From Epiperipatus broadwayi (Eukaryota; Onychophora; Udeonychophora; Euonychophora; Peripatidae), in contig JAQFVV010006274.1 of the NCBI GenBank assembly GCA_028023455.1, positions 5,024,001-5,088,000 of the forward strand: a stretch of 64,000 nucleotides of DNA, given 5' to 3'. The translations under genes and the position numbers were made by a program. The notes under the pieces were generated by a model. The model searched no databases. It saw only the letters and a program-made list of their open reading frames with translations, and was not told the origin of the DNA. Below are positions 34,906 to 47,024 of this stretch, piece after piece; position 1 is the stretch's first letter; each line of letters opens with the position of its first letter.

Positions 34906-35268
34906 AAACAGGAAAAACTCTGTATACATGTTACCACTCAGTGCAAGCCAGAGTAAACTATAAATGCCAGAAGGCTTGTGCATAAAATCCCCATCTAGTG
35001 CCTAATCATACAATATCCCCAGACTAGTTTCTAGTTTGCGGCCTTCATCAGTGAGGAACCTTGGATCTGACAGCACTGCACCTAGATCTTAGTATCTAAT
35101 CCAAACCTGCAGCAACCACCGCACTGACGAAGTCCACAAGTCAGAAATTAGTCTGGGGATATTGATGAGTAGGCACTAGATAGGGGTTTTATGCACAAAT
35201 CTTCTGGCATCCATTGATTACTCTGGCTTGTACTGAGTGGTAATACGTATAGAGAGTTTTGCCTGTTT
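34906..35268. mobile_element. Foldback MITE FB1, copy 1
   Basis: Begins AAACAGGAAAAACTC and ends GAGTTTTGCCTGTTT, with TA on both sides (TTAA is also possible). The arms are long and nearly complementary over most of the 363 bp (GCCAGAGTAA, AAAATCCCCATCTAGTGCCT and their inverses). A unique centre carries CACTGCACCTAGATCTTAG. No coding potential. Two other copies are in the window. Confidence 0.85.
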
Positions 35269-35977
35269 TAACAACAGTTAAGAGCAAGCATAAGAAATAG
35301 TAATAAGGTGATGTTTATTGTTTAATGTACAATGAATAAATTGCATTTATCAATCATCACTATTGTAATCAAACATTTTTTACCCGACATTAGATGGATC
35401 GGATATATTACAATTTTTTGTTCTTATTTTAGTTATTCCATGACTTATAAAAATGAAATCATAGTTCATTCTAAATCTTGGTCATAATATGTTATAGTTT
35501 TTAATAAATTTTGAGTATACTTTTTATGTAATTTAAATGTTTATTTTGAAAAACAAGAAAACAATAATATAAATGAAGTAATGATAACTATGCAAGGTTA
35601 ATCCTTTTTGAATTTTTATTTTCACTTGTTATATTTTCGCTGTGTCTAGTTATAAATATCAATTTATTATACAATGCATACCTTGTTTTTATTTTTCATC
35701 AACTTAAAATTTTATTAAAAATTTCTTACCCATTCTATATAAAAAAATTTCTCAGCCTTTCAAACTTAGTTATAGCTATAAAATTATAATACATTATTCA
35801 GTGAAAATTGTTTAAACAACTCAAATTTGATTACTTACTTTGGAAATAATGTAGTTCCAATTGGTATTATGTATTATGCAGAATTAAGTCCCTATCTTTT
35901 TATAAATTACTTATTATGTACATAATATTTTATATATTTACTCTTTATTATTTTGTGCATAGTCTACATTTGTTATA
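35269..35977. other. AT-rich spacer
   Basis: Nothing recognised between the two foldback MITE copies. Confidence 0.4.
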
Positions 35978-36250
35978 AACAAGGCAAAACTCTTCATACA
36001 GTGGTGCCACCCTGTGTCAACCAGGGTAATGAATGGATGCCAGAAGGCTTGTGTATAAAATCCCTATCTAATGCCTATTCATCCAATATTGCCAGACTAG
36101 TTTCTGGCTTATGGCCTTCATCAGTGAGGAGCTTTGAATCTGAGAGCACTGCACCTAGATCTTAGGATCTAATGCACAAGCCTTCTGGCATCCATTGATT
36201 ACTCTGGTTGGCACAGGGTGGAACTACTGTATGGAGAGTTTTGCCTTCTT
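35978..36250. mobile_element. Foldback MITE FB1, copy 2
   Basis: AACAAGGCAAAACTC at the left and GAGTTTTGCCTTCTT at the right, flanked by TA (TATA on both sides). At 273 bp it is shorter than the other copies because part of the right arm is missing. The internal CACTGCACCTAGATCTTAGG is conserved. Confidence 0.8.
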
Positions 36251-36252
36251 TA

Positions 36253-37281
36253 TAAAAAAATTAGGTGCTAGTATAAGAGATGGTGATCATGTGATGCTTA
36301 ATGGTCTACATTTGTCCATGGATTTTAAAGATAGAATAAGCGGTAGAATAATCATTATAACTCATAATCTTGGGAAACCATCCATATAATTCCAAAGAGA
36401 ATTAAATAAAATTTATACACAAATACTAATATTTCATTATTTTCTGTGTTTGGCTTCAGTTAGAACAAGTGTACCTAATATCAATACAAAACTATAAAAT
36501 AGACAAATACTTAATATTTAAATAATTTTATTATAATAAAGTAATATTAATTGTTGTATTAATTAATAAATAATAAAGAGTTAATGACAGATCTAAAATA
36601 AATATTCTAATCTAATATTACATTATTGTAACTAATTCTGATATAATAAATGAATTAGACAGAAATTATCAAAATTATTTTCCCCAGAATTAATGACATT
36701 ACCTTAATATATGCACTAATAATATATATATATTTTTAAAAAAAAAATACATTTACATTTTTACTAATAATATTTTTTAAAATTATATATCAGAAAAAAA
36801 AACCCCAATTATATATATATAATTCTGTAATATTTTAAACAGTACTTTATCATGTGTTTGAATTCATTCATTTTATAGTTAAAATCCAAAGCGCATGTGC
36901 AACAGTTTAATGCTGTTTAAAATATTCAGTTTGTAAAAAACATTGCGCTATATAAAATTATTGACCTATATATATAATTCTGTATTGTTTACTTTTTTAA
37001 AAATCAATCAAAGAATACAAATAAAGAATACTAATTGTTTGTATTTATATAGATTATAATGTCTTCATAAATATCCACAATTACAAATATAAAAATATAC
37101 TTTAATTAAAACTAACCTTTCACTATCTCTGTGGCGTTCCATAAGTGTTCGCTTGTTTTTAATGGACTGCAATTTCACTTTTTTATTATAACTTGTTTTA
37201 AATGTTAAATCATGAGAATCACTAGAATGTGCGCTTGAATAGTTTAATTCCTAATAATGATAATAATAAATACACACATCG

Positions 37282-37312
<31 letters not shown>

Positions 37313-39990
37313 TAGAGATTTCAAAACAATTAACAAAATTAATGCATTTATGTATAATTTTTATAACTTTCAACTATAATGTGTAAAACTCATTTGTATC
37401 TTACACATGTATAATTAATCAAAAACATATATCTGAAATTTTTATCTGAGGCTAAACAAAGATTAAATAAATCAAAACAAATATTAATTATAGACTTTAT
37501 AAATCATTTTTGAAAACAATTATATAAAAATTCAAAATTAGCATGTAAACTTGAAATAATAATAAAAAATAAATTAACAAAATGAGTTTTATTTGTTTCA
37601 TGTTTCACTTTTGTCCCATTAGATGTTCAATAATTAAAAACTTGTGAATCTTATCTGTAAGGTTTCTCTATAATATACGTTTATACTTCAGTGGGAAAAT
37701 TAAAAAAAAAAAGCTTATTAAATAAATCTAATTATCTAAGTGAGCCATTTTCCAGTCTTATCTGTCATTATAAGAAAAGAAGTTCATTCTTATTCAGCTA
37801 AAATGTTTAAAAGTAGACACATATTCTATATGTAAGACTACAAATTCAAGTTTTCTAGATCATAATAAGTTTTTACATTGTTTAGCTCTTTGTCAAGTAG
37901 TAAAGAAGATTGTGGAAAAATAAATTATAATAATGAAAAAAAAAAATTGTTATAGATTTGTACAAGGATACTCTTTGTCAGCAACCATATGTGATTTTGA
38001 GTTATAAAATACTAAGTAAACTTTGACTCATTAACCAAAGCAAGCCACCACCACTATGAATTACTTCCCCTCTCCATTACAATGAAGCAATTAAAATTTA
38101 TTTTAAGCTTGCTATTTTCATTTTGTTAAACTTGATACTTGTTGATTAGCCACCGCACGCTGCTTGATGTCGCTGATTCCATGCAAAAGCCTAGAAATAT
38201 GCAGTTTAAGTGGCCTATAGAACAGTTCTGTTCATATTAGCCGTTAAGCAGGCCTAGATGGCATTGCACAAAAATATTACGGCCCACTTTTGTGCTTCAT
38301 GGTATTATGTAAATAGCGCATATTTCACAGATCGCTACGGTATGATGTGAGAGAGTATAGAATTCAAGTGGTCATAACTCTTTTTATGTGTATTCGAAGT
38401 AATGATTTTTTTGTATGATCTGATGTAGTTTTAGATAGTATTAATTGTAAGCCTGTCGCCATGCTTCCATACACATCTTTCTAAGGTGAAATGAATTGCA
38501 AAATGTACGTCCCAGCATCATTTTATACAATTCATGTGAAAAAGGAATTTTGCACAAGAACAGCTACAAGACTATTAAAACAGCTGTGGTTTGTCATTGT
38601 TTTTAAAAGCATAAGCTTGGTTTGATCAGACAGTAATTTTAAAATGGAATTCTTACATTTTATTAAATAATGTTGTTTCTTAAAAATTTTTCAAATAGTT
38701 TTCAAAATGTCATTGTGGAATGTTTCTAATATATATATATATTTGTTTGATCAGAGTAGTGCATGTTTTGGCCGATCCTTTGGATCATCAAAATTATCGG
38801 TCCCCCTCCCTCATTCCAGCACTATGCGCTGACATGTATAATATAATTTAAAAATGTAATTTAGAAACTACTGTTTTCCCAAAAAATAGTAAATGCACTT
38901 TTTTACAAAAAAATGTTTTAAAGAAAACTAAATATAAATCCCTATATAAAAAAAAACAAAACAGGTGAAAGTGTTTTATTTATTTGTTCTTGAATACATA
39001 ATAGCAAAATTGTAAATCAGCCTGGTAACATTATATCTATCGGTTTTTGACTAGCAACAGAGCCATCAAGCGAAGTGCAGGAGCTAGTCAACTAGAACCT
39101 TAAACTTAAACCAAATAAAGCCATTCTTATTGTCAAAGAACATAGCAAAAATTGAAAAATTTTAATATCAATATGAATATATCCTAGAGTCACATCAGTA
39201 AGAAAGAATAATAAAAATGAATAGAACCTAAAATGCACAACTACTTATTGCAATCATAAATTATAAGGAAGAGGTTTTATTCAAAACAACCCACTATTTG
39301 GTTTTATCTTTCTTTTAGATAACTGAGAATAAACTGGTGATCAACATTTCAACTAAATATATCATTTTTCAAATGCCCTGTATGATGTGATGCAGGGATA
39401 GAGAGCAAATGCTGACCCTCAAGGTCCATGGATCATGGTCCAAACTGTCATTGGTGGTGCTTGAAATAAACAATTTGATTATTTTTATTTCAGATTAATT
39501 AAGTCCTCACATTATATCATGATAGTTTTCATGTCAATCATGCTGAAAACATTTACTTTTGAATGCAAAAAAAGTAATAAAAATAATTTGAAAATTATAA
39601 ATCACAAAAAAATAATCTCTACAATCATAGTTTTAGGAAACAAAATCAAAAAGTTTATAGAATAATGTGGACTAATGAGTACAAATTCCAAATATTACTC
39701 TCCAAACAATGGACTAACTAATTAAAAATTCAAGCTCATTTGCATATGTGTGCAATAAATCACAATAGTTTTCATTCGTAAAGCTACGAGTATGAGATTT
39801 GGATACTAAATCTCAAAAGCGCTAAGCGGGCATATATTAAATATCTTATTATAATTACAGTTTCACTAAAGCATGCGAAAAAAATTGCATATTACTAAGG
39901 ATTGTAAAAAAAAATAAGAACAAAGAAAAATGCAGAGGAAAAAGTAGAAAAAAATAATTTTAGCCTTTAATAAAAAAATATAAATGCAAG
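36253..39990. other. AT-rich DNA without recognisable genes
   Basis: About 3.7 kb. A (CA)n(TA)n tract lies at about 37284-37312. The stretch 38140-38400 is richer in G and C than its surroundings but has no long open frame and no recognised element. I cannot assign anything else. Confidence 0.45.
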
Positions 39991-40160
39991 TTATCCACTC
40001 TACTTTGAACACTTTTTAGCAAAAAACCTTTTATTGTGCATATATGCATACACAATCATACATTTCCACTGTCCTGCAGTCTTCTTCATAGCTATGATAT
40101 AATGAACAAAATCAAATATATAACTATAAATAATACCATAAAAATGTAAACAATAAAATT
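39991..40160 (-). repeat. S3 repeat, left arm of a 9-kb inverted pair
   Basis: Reverse complement of 48923-49094 with few mismatches. Read on the minus strand it runs from AATTTTATT...TTTTTATGG through AGCTATGA, a GACTGCAGGACAGT block and GATTGTGTATGCATA to GAGTGGATAA. Both arms point towards the outside. They enclose a hAT element and a Tx1-like LINE. Confidence 0.8.
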
Positions 40161-40400
40161 ATTAAGTATTTTATTAAGGTGAGCTAATAAAACTAAAGTT
40201 TAAGTTTACAAGGAGTAGAAGTAATTAGGAGATTATTAAAAATAGTAAAAATGAATATTTAAATTAATAGTTGTTCCTGAAATGCACATGTATAATTTAT
40301 ATTTATTTTATATTTATATTGTATATTTTATTTTATATTAATTGGATTATTTTGAGTTTGATTATATTTATTTCAGTTTTATTATATTTTATGCTTTTTT
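40152..40400 (+). repeat. Composite of segments from 27341-27482 and 33331-33450
   Basis: The left half matches 27341-27482 and the right half 33331-33450, joined at about 40283. This copy looks like the form without the 5.85-kb segment present at 27483-33330. Confidence 0.55.
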
Positions 40401-40482
40401 TTAAAAAATTATAATAAAAAACTTTATTAACAAAGTAAATATTTACAATTTATACAAATAATTAAATAAATGATATATATAT

Positions 40483-43082
40483 GTTACAGTCAGTGTTCCC
40501 TCTAAGCTGTGTGCATGTGTGTGTGCAAATAAATTTTAAACATAGCGCACATAAAAAATATTTGCGCACACAAAAATTTTTTTCCCGTGCAGAAAATAAA
40601 ATTGCACCTGCATATGAAATCCATATAAAAAAATAAAATAAAAAAAAATTGAATCAAATGTAGTTTTAGATTTAAATAAACTGCCAACTATAGTATTTTT
40701 GTATAGGTATAGATGGCAGCACATTTATCATTGATGAGAAACGAGGCTGGAAATTTCCGTAACGCTTGTATGCCATACATAAAGATTGCATAATCTTTCA
40801 TCAGTGTTAAAATTGCCATATTTTTGTTAAAATTTAAATTCAAAATCATTACCAGCTTTTATTATTGAATATATGTGTTTCAGTGATATAATTTTGTGAA
40901 AACAAATATTTTTAAAAGTATTTTTACAGTATAGGGTTAAAAATGAGTTTGAAAAGAAAAAAAACAGCTAATGAATTTAAAATTGAGTGGCTTAACGAAT
41001 TCATGGAAACTGATACTCCGAAAAGTCATGATAAATTACAAATTCAGTTAAAAGAAATATTCTTATTTAATGAAGGAAAGGGTGTAATTTGTAATTACTG
41101 CCGAGACGAAGAGGTATGTAGTGATTTTGTTAGTGGAAAAATATGGGATTGCGTGTGGAAATTGGACTTTTTAAAATGGCATTTAATTAGTAAATCACAC
41201 TTAGAAAGTGTACAAAAACTGAAAAATAAGAATGCTTCATTACTGGCAACTGTTTTGGTACGGTTTTTAAAAGAAACACCAGAAGATCGCGAGAAAAAGA
41301 AATCAAATCCTGAGGAAGTAAAAATTTTAATTGATAATCTATTATTGGCAATTAAAATGAACATATCTTTGCTTTCAGTTAGAGAAATAAATAACCACAT
41401 GGCAAAATACATCCATATTCCAGAAAGTTGGCCTAGTAAAAACTATGCTTTTTCATTTTTGGAAGTGGTGAATACTGTTGTAAAAAATGAAATAATGAAT
41501 GAAATTAAAATGGCACATTTTCATACTTTAATTGTTGATGAAAGCACAGACATTTCTACAACCAAATGTTTAATTTTATATTTTAAGTTTAGAAAATCTG
41601 ATCAATATAAAATTGTTTTTGGTGGGATAATCCAATTAAAGACATGTGATTCCTCTTCAATTTTTTCTGCAATTTTACAATTTTATGAAGATAACCAAAT
41701 TGATTTGCAAAAGCTGGTTATGTTTACATCTGATGGTGCATCCGTAATGCTTGGAAAACAAAATGGTGTAGCAGCTAAATTAAAGCAGAATGTACCACAT
41801 TTGATGCAACAACATTGTGTTGCACACCTAGAAAATTTATGTATTTCGGATGCATGGAAAGAAGTAAAAGCTACAAGAGAAATCGAAACAGTGGTGAGAA
41901 CTGTTTATACATTATTCTCGAGATCCGTGACAAAAACAAGTAAATTTAAAGAGATTATTGAAGATTCACAAAATAAATCTATAGCTTTCCAAGCTATTAA
42001 TGAGGTGAGGTGGTTGTCAAGACATTTTGCAATAAAAGCAATTATTACAAATTATGAATCATTAATTGAATATTTTAATCAAGATAAAGATGATCCAATT
42101 TCCAAATTTTGTTTGAAAAAGTTAAGCAACATTGAATTTCAAATAAATTTAGAACTTTTGTCTTCAATTTTAGAACTCAGTGCTTTGTGTCAAATTTTTC
42201 AACGCCGTGAATTAACACCCATAGATGCTTTTCAATTTGCTCGTGCAAAAATTAATAAAATCAAGGAAAAACATCTTGGAAACATGGCATGGAACAATAA
42301 AATAAGCGTGATTTTAAAAAAGGCTAATGATTTAAATATAACTATAAAAACAGGAGATATGTTAAAATTTAGCAATTTATTAAGTGAAAATTTGGAAGAA
42401 AGGTTTCCAACGGATGAAATAGAAGATTGGATATCCTTTGATGTTTCCAGTTTATTATCCTGCGATTTTAATTACGGACTAGCGGAAATTGAAAAATTGT
42501 GTTTATGAATGACGGAAACAATGCAAATTTAAGTAAAGTTTGTGCAGAATGGTTAAAACCAAAAGACAGGAGAGAGAAGTTATAAAATAAATGCCATTAA
42601 TAACAAATGTAATCCTTAATTCTAGAATTGTTCAATAATAAGTAATTGTGAATTGTTGTTCTTGTTTGTTTGTTTTGACAAATGTGTTAATTGAAAAAAT
42701 TAGAAGCAGACAACATTTTTACATTGTAAGTATTTAAATTTTCTTAGTTTTCATTTGAATGGAAAAGGGAAACCACAGTAATCAGCTAAATTCTGTCTTC
42801 ATGAACTAATGATTTGACTTGATTTTAGAGTAGTTTTTTGATTGTGTTCCGTTGTAATGTATGTAGTACAAGTGGTATGCTGTAAGATCGAGTCAATGCG
42901 TATAAGTAGGTACAAAATTTGGCTGAATATTAATACTATTTTTGTATTGTCTTTTTTTTTTTATTATATGCGCTTTTTTAAATTGCTGCACAAAATTGTT
43001 TTATTTTTGAAAAAACTGCACACACTTAAAAAAAAAGTGCGCACACAGGTCACAAAAAATTAGAGGGAACACTGGTTATAGT
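40483..43082 (+). mobile_element. hAT transposon with intact ends
   Basis: The element spans 40491-43074. The left end is CAGTGTTCCCTCTAAG and the right end, inverted, reads CAGTGTTCCCTCTAAT. The 8-bp duplications are GTTACAGT (40483-40490) and GTTATAGT (43075-43082), 7 of 8 matching. GCGCAC motifs recur just inside both ends, the usual hAT subterminal binding repeats. It carries one long transposase ORF. The matching ends and open ORF make it one of the younger elements in the window. Confidence 0.95.
40943..42508 (+). CDS. hAT transposase, 521 aa, C-terminal domain missing
   Basis: The ATG at 40943 is the first in frame and lies 450 bp inside the element. Residues 50-90 hold a zinc finger of the BED/TTF type (CNYC then H-x5-H, KWHLISKSH). 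The RNase H-like core follows: VDESTDIS near residue 199 with the first catalytic Asp, TSDGASVMLGKQNGV near 264 with the second, QQHCVAHLENL, and EVRWLSRH near 354. The ORF then ends at EIEKLCL with TGA. A frame one base away continues a few codons (NLSKVCAEWLKPKDRREKL) and stops. The dimerisation domain and the region expected to supply the catalytic Glu are absent, so the protein should be inactive for transposition, although it may still bind element ends. It resembles ZNF862/KIAA1586-type hAT proteins. Minus-strand ORFs over it are shadows. Confidence 0.88.
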   Translation: MSLKRKKTANEFKIEWLNEFMETDTPKSHDKLQIQLKEIFLFNEGKGVICNYCRDEEVCSDFVSGKIWDCVWKLDFLKWHLISKSHLESVQKLKNKNASLLATVLVRFLKETPEDREKKKSNPEEVKILIDNLLLAIKMNISLLSVREINNHMAKYIHIPESWPSKNYAFSFLEVVNTVVKNEIMNEIKMAHFHTLIVDESTDISTTKCLILYFKFRKSDQYKIVFGGIIQLKTCDSSSIFSAILQFYEDNQIDLQKLVMFTSDGASVMLGKQNGVAAKLKQNVPHLMQQHCVAHLENLCISDAWKEVKATREIETVVRTVYTLFSRSVTKTSKFKEIIEDSQNKSIAFQAINEVRWLSRHFAIKAIITNYESLIEYFNQDKDDPISKFCLKKLSNIEFQINLELLSSILELSALCQIFQRRELTPIDAFQFARAKINKIKEKHLGNMAWNNKISVILKKANDLNITIKTGDMLKFSNLLSENLEERFPTDEIEDWISFDVSSLLSCDFNYGLAEIEKLCL

Positions 43083-45639
43083 TTTATATATCAAAACCCA
43101 AAGAATTTGATATATTCCACTATTAAGATGAAAAGGCTCCAGGCTATTAAGTAGTTATCTTCAACTCAAGAAGATTGACCTGTAACAATGTAATAGAAGG
43201 AGATTCTAAGACAACAAGAAAATGCAACACAAATGAGTGAAGCACGTAACAAAATGTTTGATTAGCCTAAGGAATAAGCCACCCAAAAGAATTCCAATTT
43301 TTACTCAAGACAAATGTTTATCTGATAATCTCACATAGAGTTATTCCAGGACCATCCCAGATTCGATTCATCGTCTTCCTTGGCAACTATCTCAGACATT
43401 GACTGAAATAAGTTTACCAATCAGTATAGAGTTTTCTCAGCCAGTTGAATTTCTTGTTATCGAATATCATAGTACATCTTATATAGACCACATTATATTA
43501 AGAATATGCACAGTCACCATTGCATTGTGGGGGTTAAATTTCTCAACGTATTGATTAAGTAGAAGTTTTAAGTTTATGATAGGCCTATGGAACACTCTAG
43601 CTCTTACCTGCCCAAATGCCGAACATTTTTTGAATAGATGCTGAAAAGTTTCATCACCAGATTTGCATAGTAAACAGACCGGATCCAAATTCATACGTAG
43701 TCTTTCATTTAGAACCTTAGCTGTTGGAAACAAACCATTCATTAGTTTGAAAACAAATTTCAAGTAGGATTGAGGTGCATATATAGTGTAACTTTTTCAA
43801 CACATTTTTTTTTATATATCCAACCATGCATTGTCATGACTTTTAAAATGATTCATTAAGCCTTTATATTTAATACCTTCCAAACTGGGCACATTCAGAT
43901 CATCCTGGAGATCCCTATAAGCAATGAACAGGTCAGCTATAAAAGATCTCTTACATCCAATTTCATTAAAGGTGCCAGCATGATCAACCAATGGCCCAAG
44001 AAATTGACACTCAGATAAAGTTAATAAATATACTTGCCCTAATGTAAGATACATATAGTCCCGGATCAATCAGGCCAAGACCTCCTTTTTCTATTGGCAT
44101 CTGCAACTTTGATATTTGGATCCATCTTGAAGCTCTACCCGATACATTTCTTTGCAATCTGTTTTATTCTGAGAATTGTCCGAAATCCCTGAAATAATGG
44201 AATCAAAAATTAACGCTCTTGTAATTTCATATAATTTAAGTGATGACAATTTATTTATATCTTCAATTTTTGTAAGAATTAATTTATTCAAGTAAGTATT
44301 CATCTTTGTCTCGGACATATATAGTGGTATACCCAAGAAAGCAGACGGGAGAGCCATAAAGTTAGATAACATTTTTTTACCCGTAGTTAACTGCCAGGCT
44401 GTAGACTTCTATTGGATGAATAACTGAGCTGGTTTCAGCCTGAAAATTTTCTAAGATATTCATCACAACTTGGATATTTATAGCTGTTTTGAATGTTATT
44501 ATAATATCATCAATGAATGCTGTGACAGCTACCTGCAATCCCAAGTGCAGAAGACAAAGGCCGAGAATGAGGTTCTCAATCTTACAAACGAGAGGATCTA
44601 TATAAACTGCAAACAGAAGAACCGCCAAGAGAAGACCCTGTGGAATACCCCTCTTAGAGATAAAAAAATTCAGATCTTCTCATAATATAGTTTTCAACTG
44701 CATTCATCTGATCTGGGATTAAAAGGCGGAAGGACTGAATCAAATATGACCAATTGACCAGGTCAAAAGCAACTCTAAAATCTATTTGGATAGCATAATA
44801 TTGGGTTAAGTTTAAAGCGCAGGCATATTTAATAGCCTCATGAAATTTTACGGCTGCATTTGCTGCATGTCTACCCTTAATGGCATGGTAAGCAGAAGAT
44901 ATTCTAGTATTGATAAGATGATGTAATTTCATCAAGAGAATTCTAGCCAGAATCTTCACATCAATATTTTCTATGTAAATATGTCTCAGTTCATCAATTG
45001 GTGGATTTTATACTAATTTGTATTTTGTGAGGCTAAATATTACGCTGTTTCTCATAAAGGGCCACTCAATTCTCTCATAACACAATTGATTAAAAAATCT
45101 CCACATTACAAATCTGAGAGCATAGTCAATTTGTTTATAAACAGAGGCTGGGATTGTGTCATTCACCATTATTGATTGTACCTTGAGGATATTAATCTCA
45201 TCTTGAATATCCTGATTTGAAATATACACTTTCTGTTCACTGGTTATGATACTACTGTACTGATCAATGAAACCTGTGCTTGTGCCAAATTTCATTTTTA
45301 ACTTTTCAAATATGTAATTATCAACATAGATTCCAGAGGCAATTCTATGATTGTCTTTGGTAATGCTGGCAATACTCCTAGAGGGTGGGATATATAATCT
45401 AGCATAGTTTATCATGGGTTTTGATAATTTACTCAAGTTATGAATTAATTTCCTGAGCCATATTGTATGAGCGGCTTGATGCATAAATTGATATAAGCTG
45501 TTGTATTCTTCTTGTAAACTATTTATCAATTGATGATTAGGTCTGAGGTAAGTAATATTGAGTAAAACTCTCTGAATTTCAGAGATTCTATTTTTCATTT
45601 GATTCATTGATAAAATATTCTGCGCATTCTTATAACATA

Positions 45640-46185
45640 TTCTAGAGCAGTGTTCTTCAACCCTGGGTGCGCGGCCCGGCACCAAGCCGCGGAACTTTTC
45701 TACAGGTCCGCGTGCTAGACGGGCAATAAAAAGTTTGTAATAATAAATAATAAGAGTTTAAACTTTTAATTAATATAGCCAATTTTTATTTATTTTTTCA
45801 TCTCATTTTTACCCAATTAAAAAAAAAAAGAAAACAGAACGAAAACAAAATCTAATCAATCATTCATAAATTAATTTGTTTTTCTTGTTATCACAGATGT
45901 TTATGGGGGGGGGGGGGTAGAATTAAATTTTTTATTAATTTTCTAAAAAAATTTAAAAAAAAGTTTTTTATTATATAAACTCCATATATATATAAAACTT
46001 TATCTTATATATTTAACATTGTTGTTTTGATCAGTTATAACAATTGTGCTTATCTTTAAGAAAATTTATCTATAGACTTCTGCTGGTCTGTGAAATCTTA
46101 TCTTTATTTTTGCTGGTCCGCGGAAACTTATCCTTATTTTTACCGGTCCGCAGGTGTGAAAAGGTTGAAGACCACTGTTCTAGAG
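45640..46185. mobile_element. hAT MITE copy 2, nested in the Tx1-like LINE
   Basis: Perfect 8-bp duplication TTCTAGAG at 45640-45647 and 46178-46185. The 530-bp element (45648-46177) begins CAGTGTTCTTCAACC and ends GGTTGAAGACCACTG. Its interior matches the MITE at 10183-10676 in opposite orientation, including the GGTCCGC repeats and a homopolymer G run (about 45905-45918). It splits LINE ORF2; with the element and one duplication removed, the reading frame is continuous across the site (TKDLSRICYKNAQNIL). Confidence 0.95.
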
Positions 46186-46520
46186 AGATCTTTTGTAATT
46201 TTAAACCAAGCAATACAGGGTGGTAGGCCTGAACAATTTGTAAAATAATTAATGATAGTCAAGATAACAAATAATTGGTTAATCAAGGACAGAAAACCAT
46301 CTCTTATGTTTTTCATAATAGAAAATCTATACTGATTTTTGCTTTGACAATAATTATCAAATTCTAACTTTACACAGAGGTGATCTGAAAAACCAACCAG
46401 TGATGTATTAATTTTGGACTCATTGAGCTTATGCCCCGGCACAAAGAAAAGGTCTATAAGAGAAGAGATCTGCTATTAAAGAAAGTATATGCGTTATCTG
46501 GATATTTTTCATGCAATGGA

Positions 46521-46682
46521 TATAGTGAAATTTCATTCATTTTATTTTGTAATGCAATAGGAAGAGATTGGAATGTACAATTAAGGTCACCACCCACAAT
46601 TTATAGTGAAATTTCATTCATTTTATTTTGTAATGAAATAGGAAGAGATTGGAATGTACAATTAAGGTCACCACCCACAATC
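46521..46682. repeat. 81-bp tandem duplication inside LINE ORF2
   Basis: Two units, 46521-46601 and 46602-46682, with very few differences. The period is 27 codons, so the duplication preserves frame and repeats the endonuclease GGDLNC motif region. Confidence 0.85.
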
Positions 46683-47024
46683 ATAATCACTGGCTTTAGC
46701 AAGAATATATTCTGAACATTATGGATTATATTTATAATATCATTACTCTTAACTATAGAGTATGTAGTAATCAGATAGTGCGAGTCGGCCTGATAAACAA
46801 AGGAAAGCACAATATAATTGTTTGAAAAGAAAATAACTGATTTTTTTTGATCTCCGAATGCATATATATTAAAACAGCTGTGCCTGGAGAGGGGGGTATC
46901 ATTAGGTTTAAAAAGCAAAGGTGTATTATGGTTAATTTTAGTCTCAGTTAAAATTACTATTTCATATTTTTCTTTAGATAAATAGTCAACAATTTTAACA
47001 ACTTTACCTGAGTTATTTAAACCT

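Noticed and set aside
40502-40724. Two overlapping minus-strand ORFs rich in Phe and Ile
   Set aside because: Low-complexity shadow of the hAT left end and its subterminal repeats.
40943-42508. Domesticated host gene
   Set aside because: The ORF sits between intact hAT ends with a target-site duplication, so it is an ordinary element copy on present evidence.
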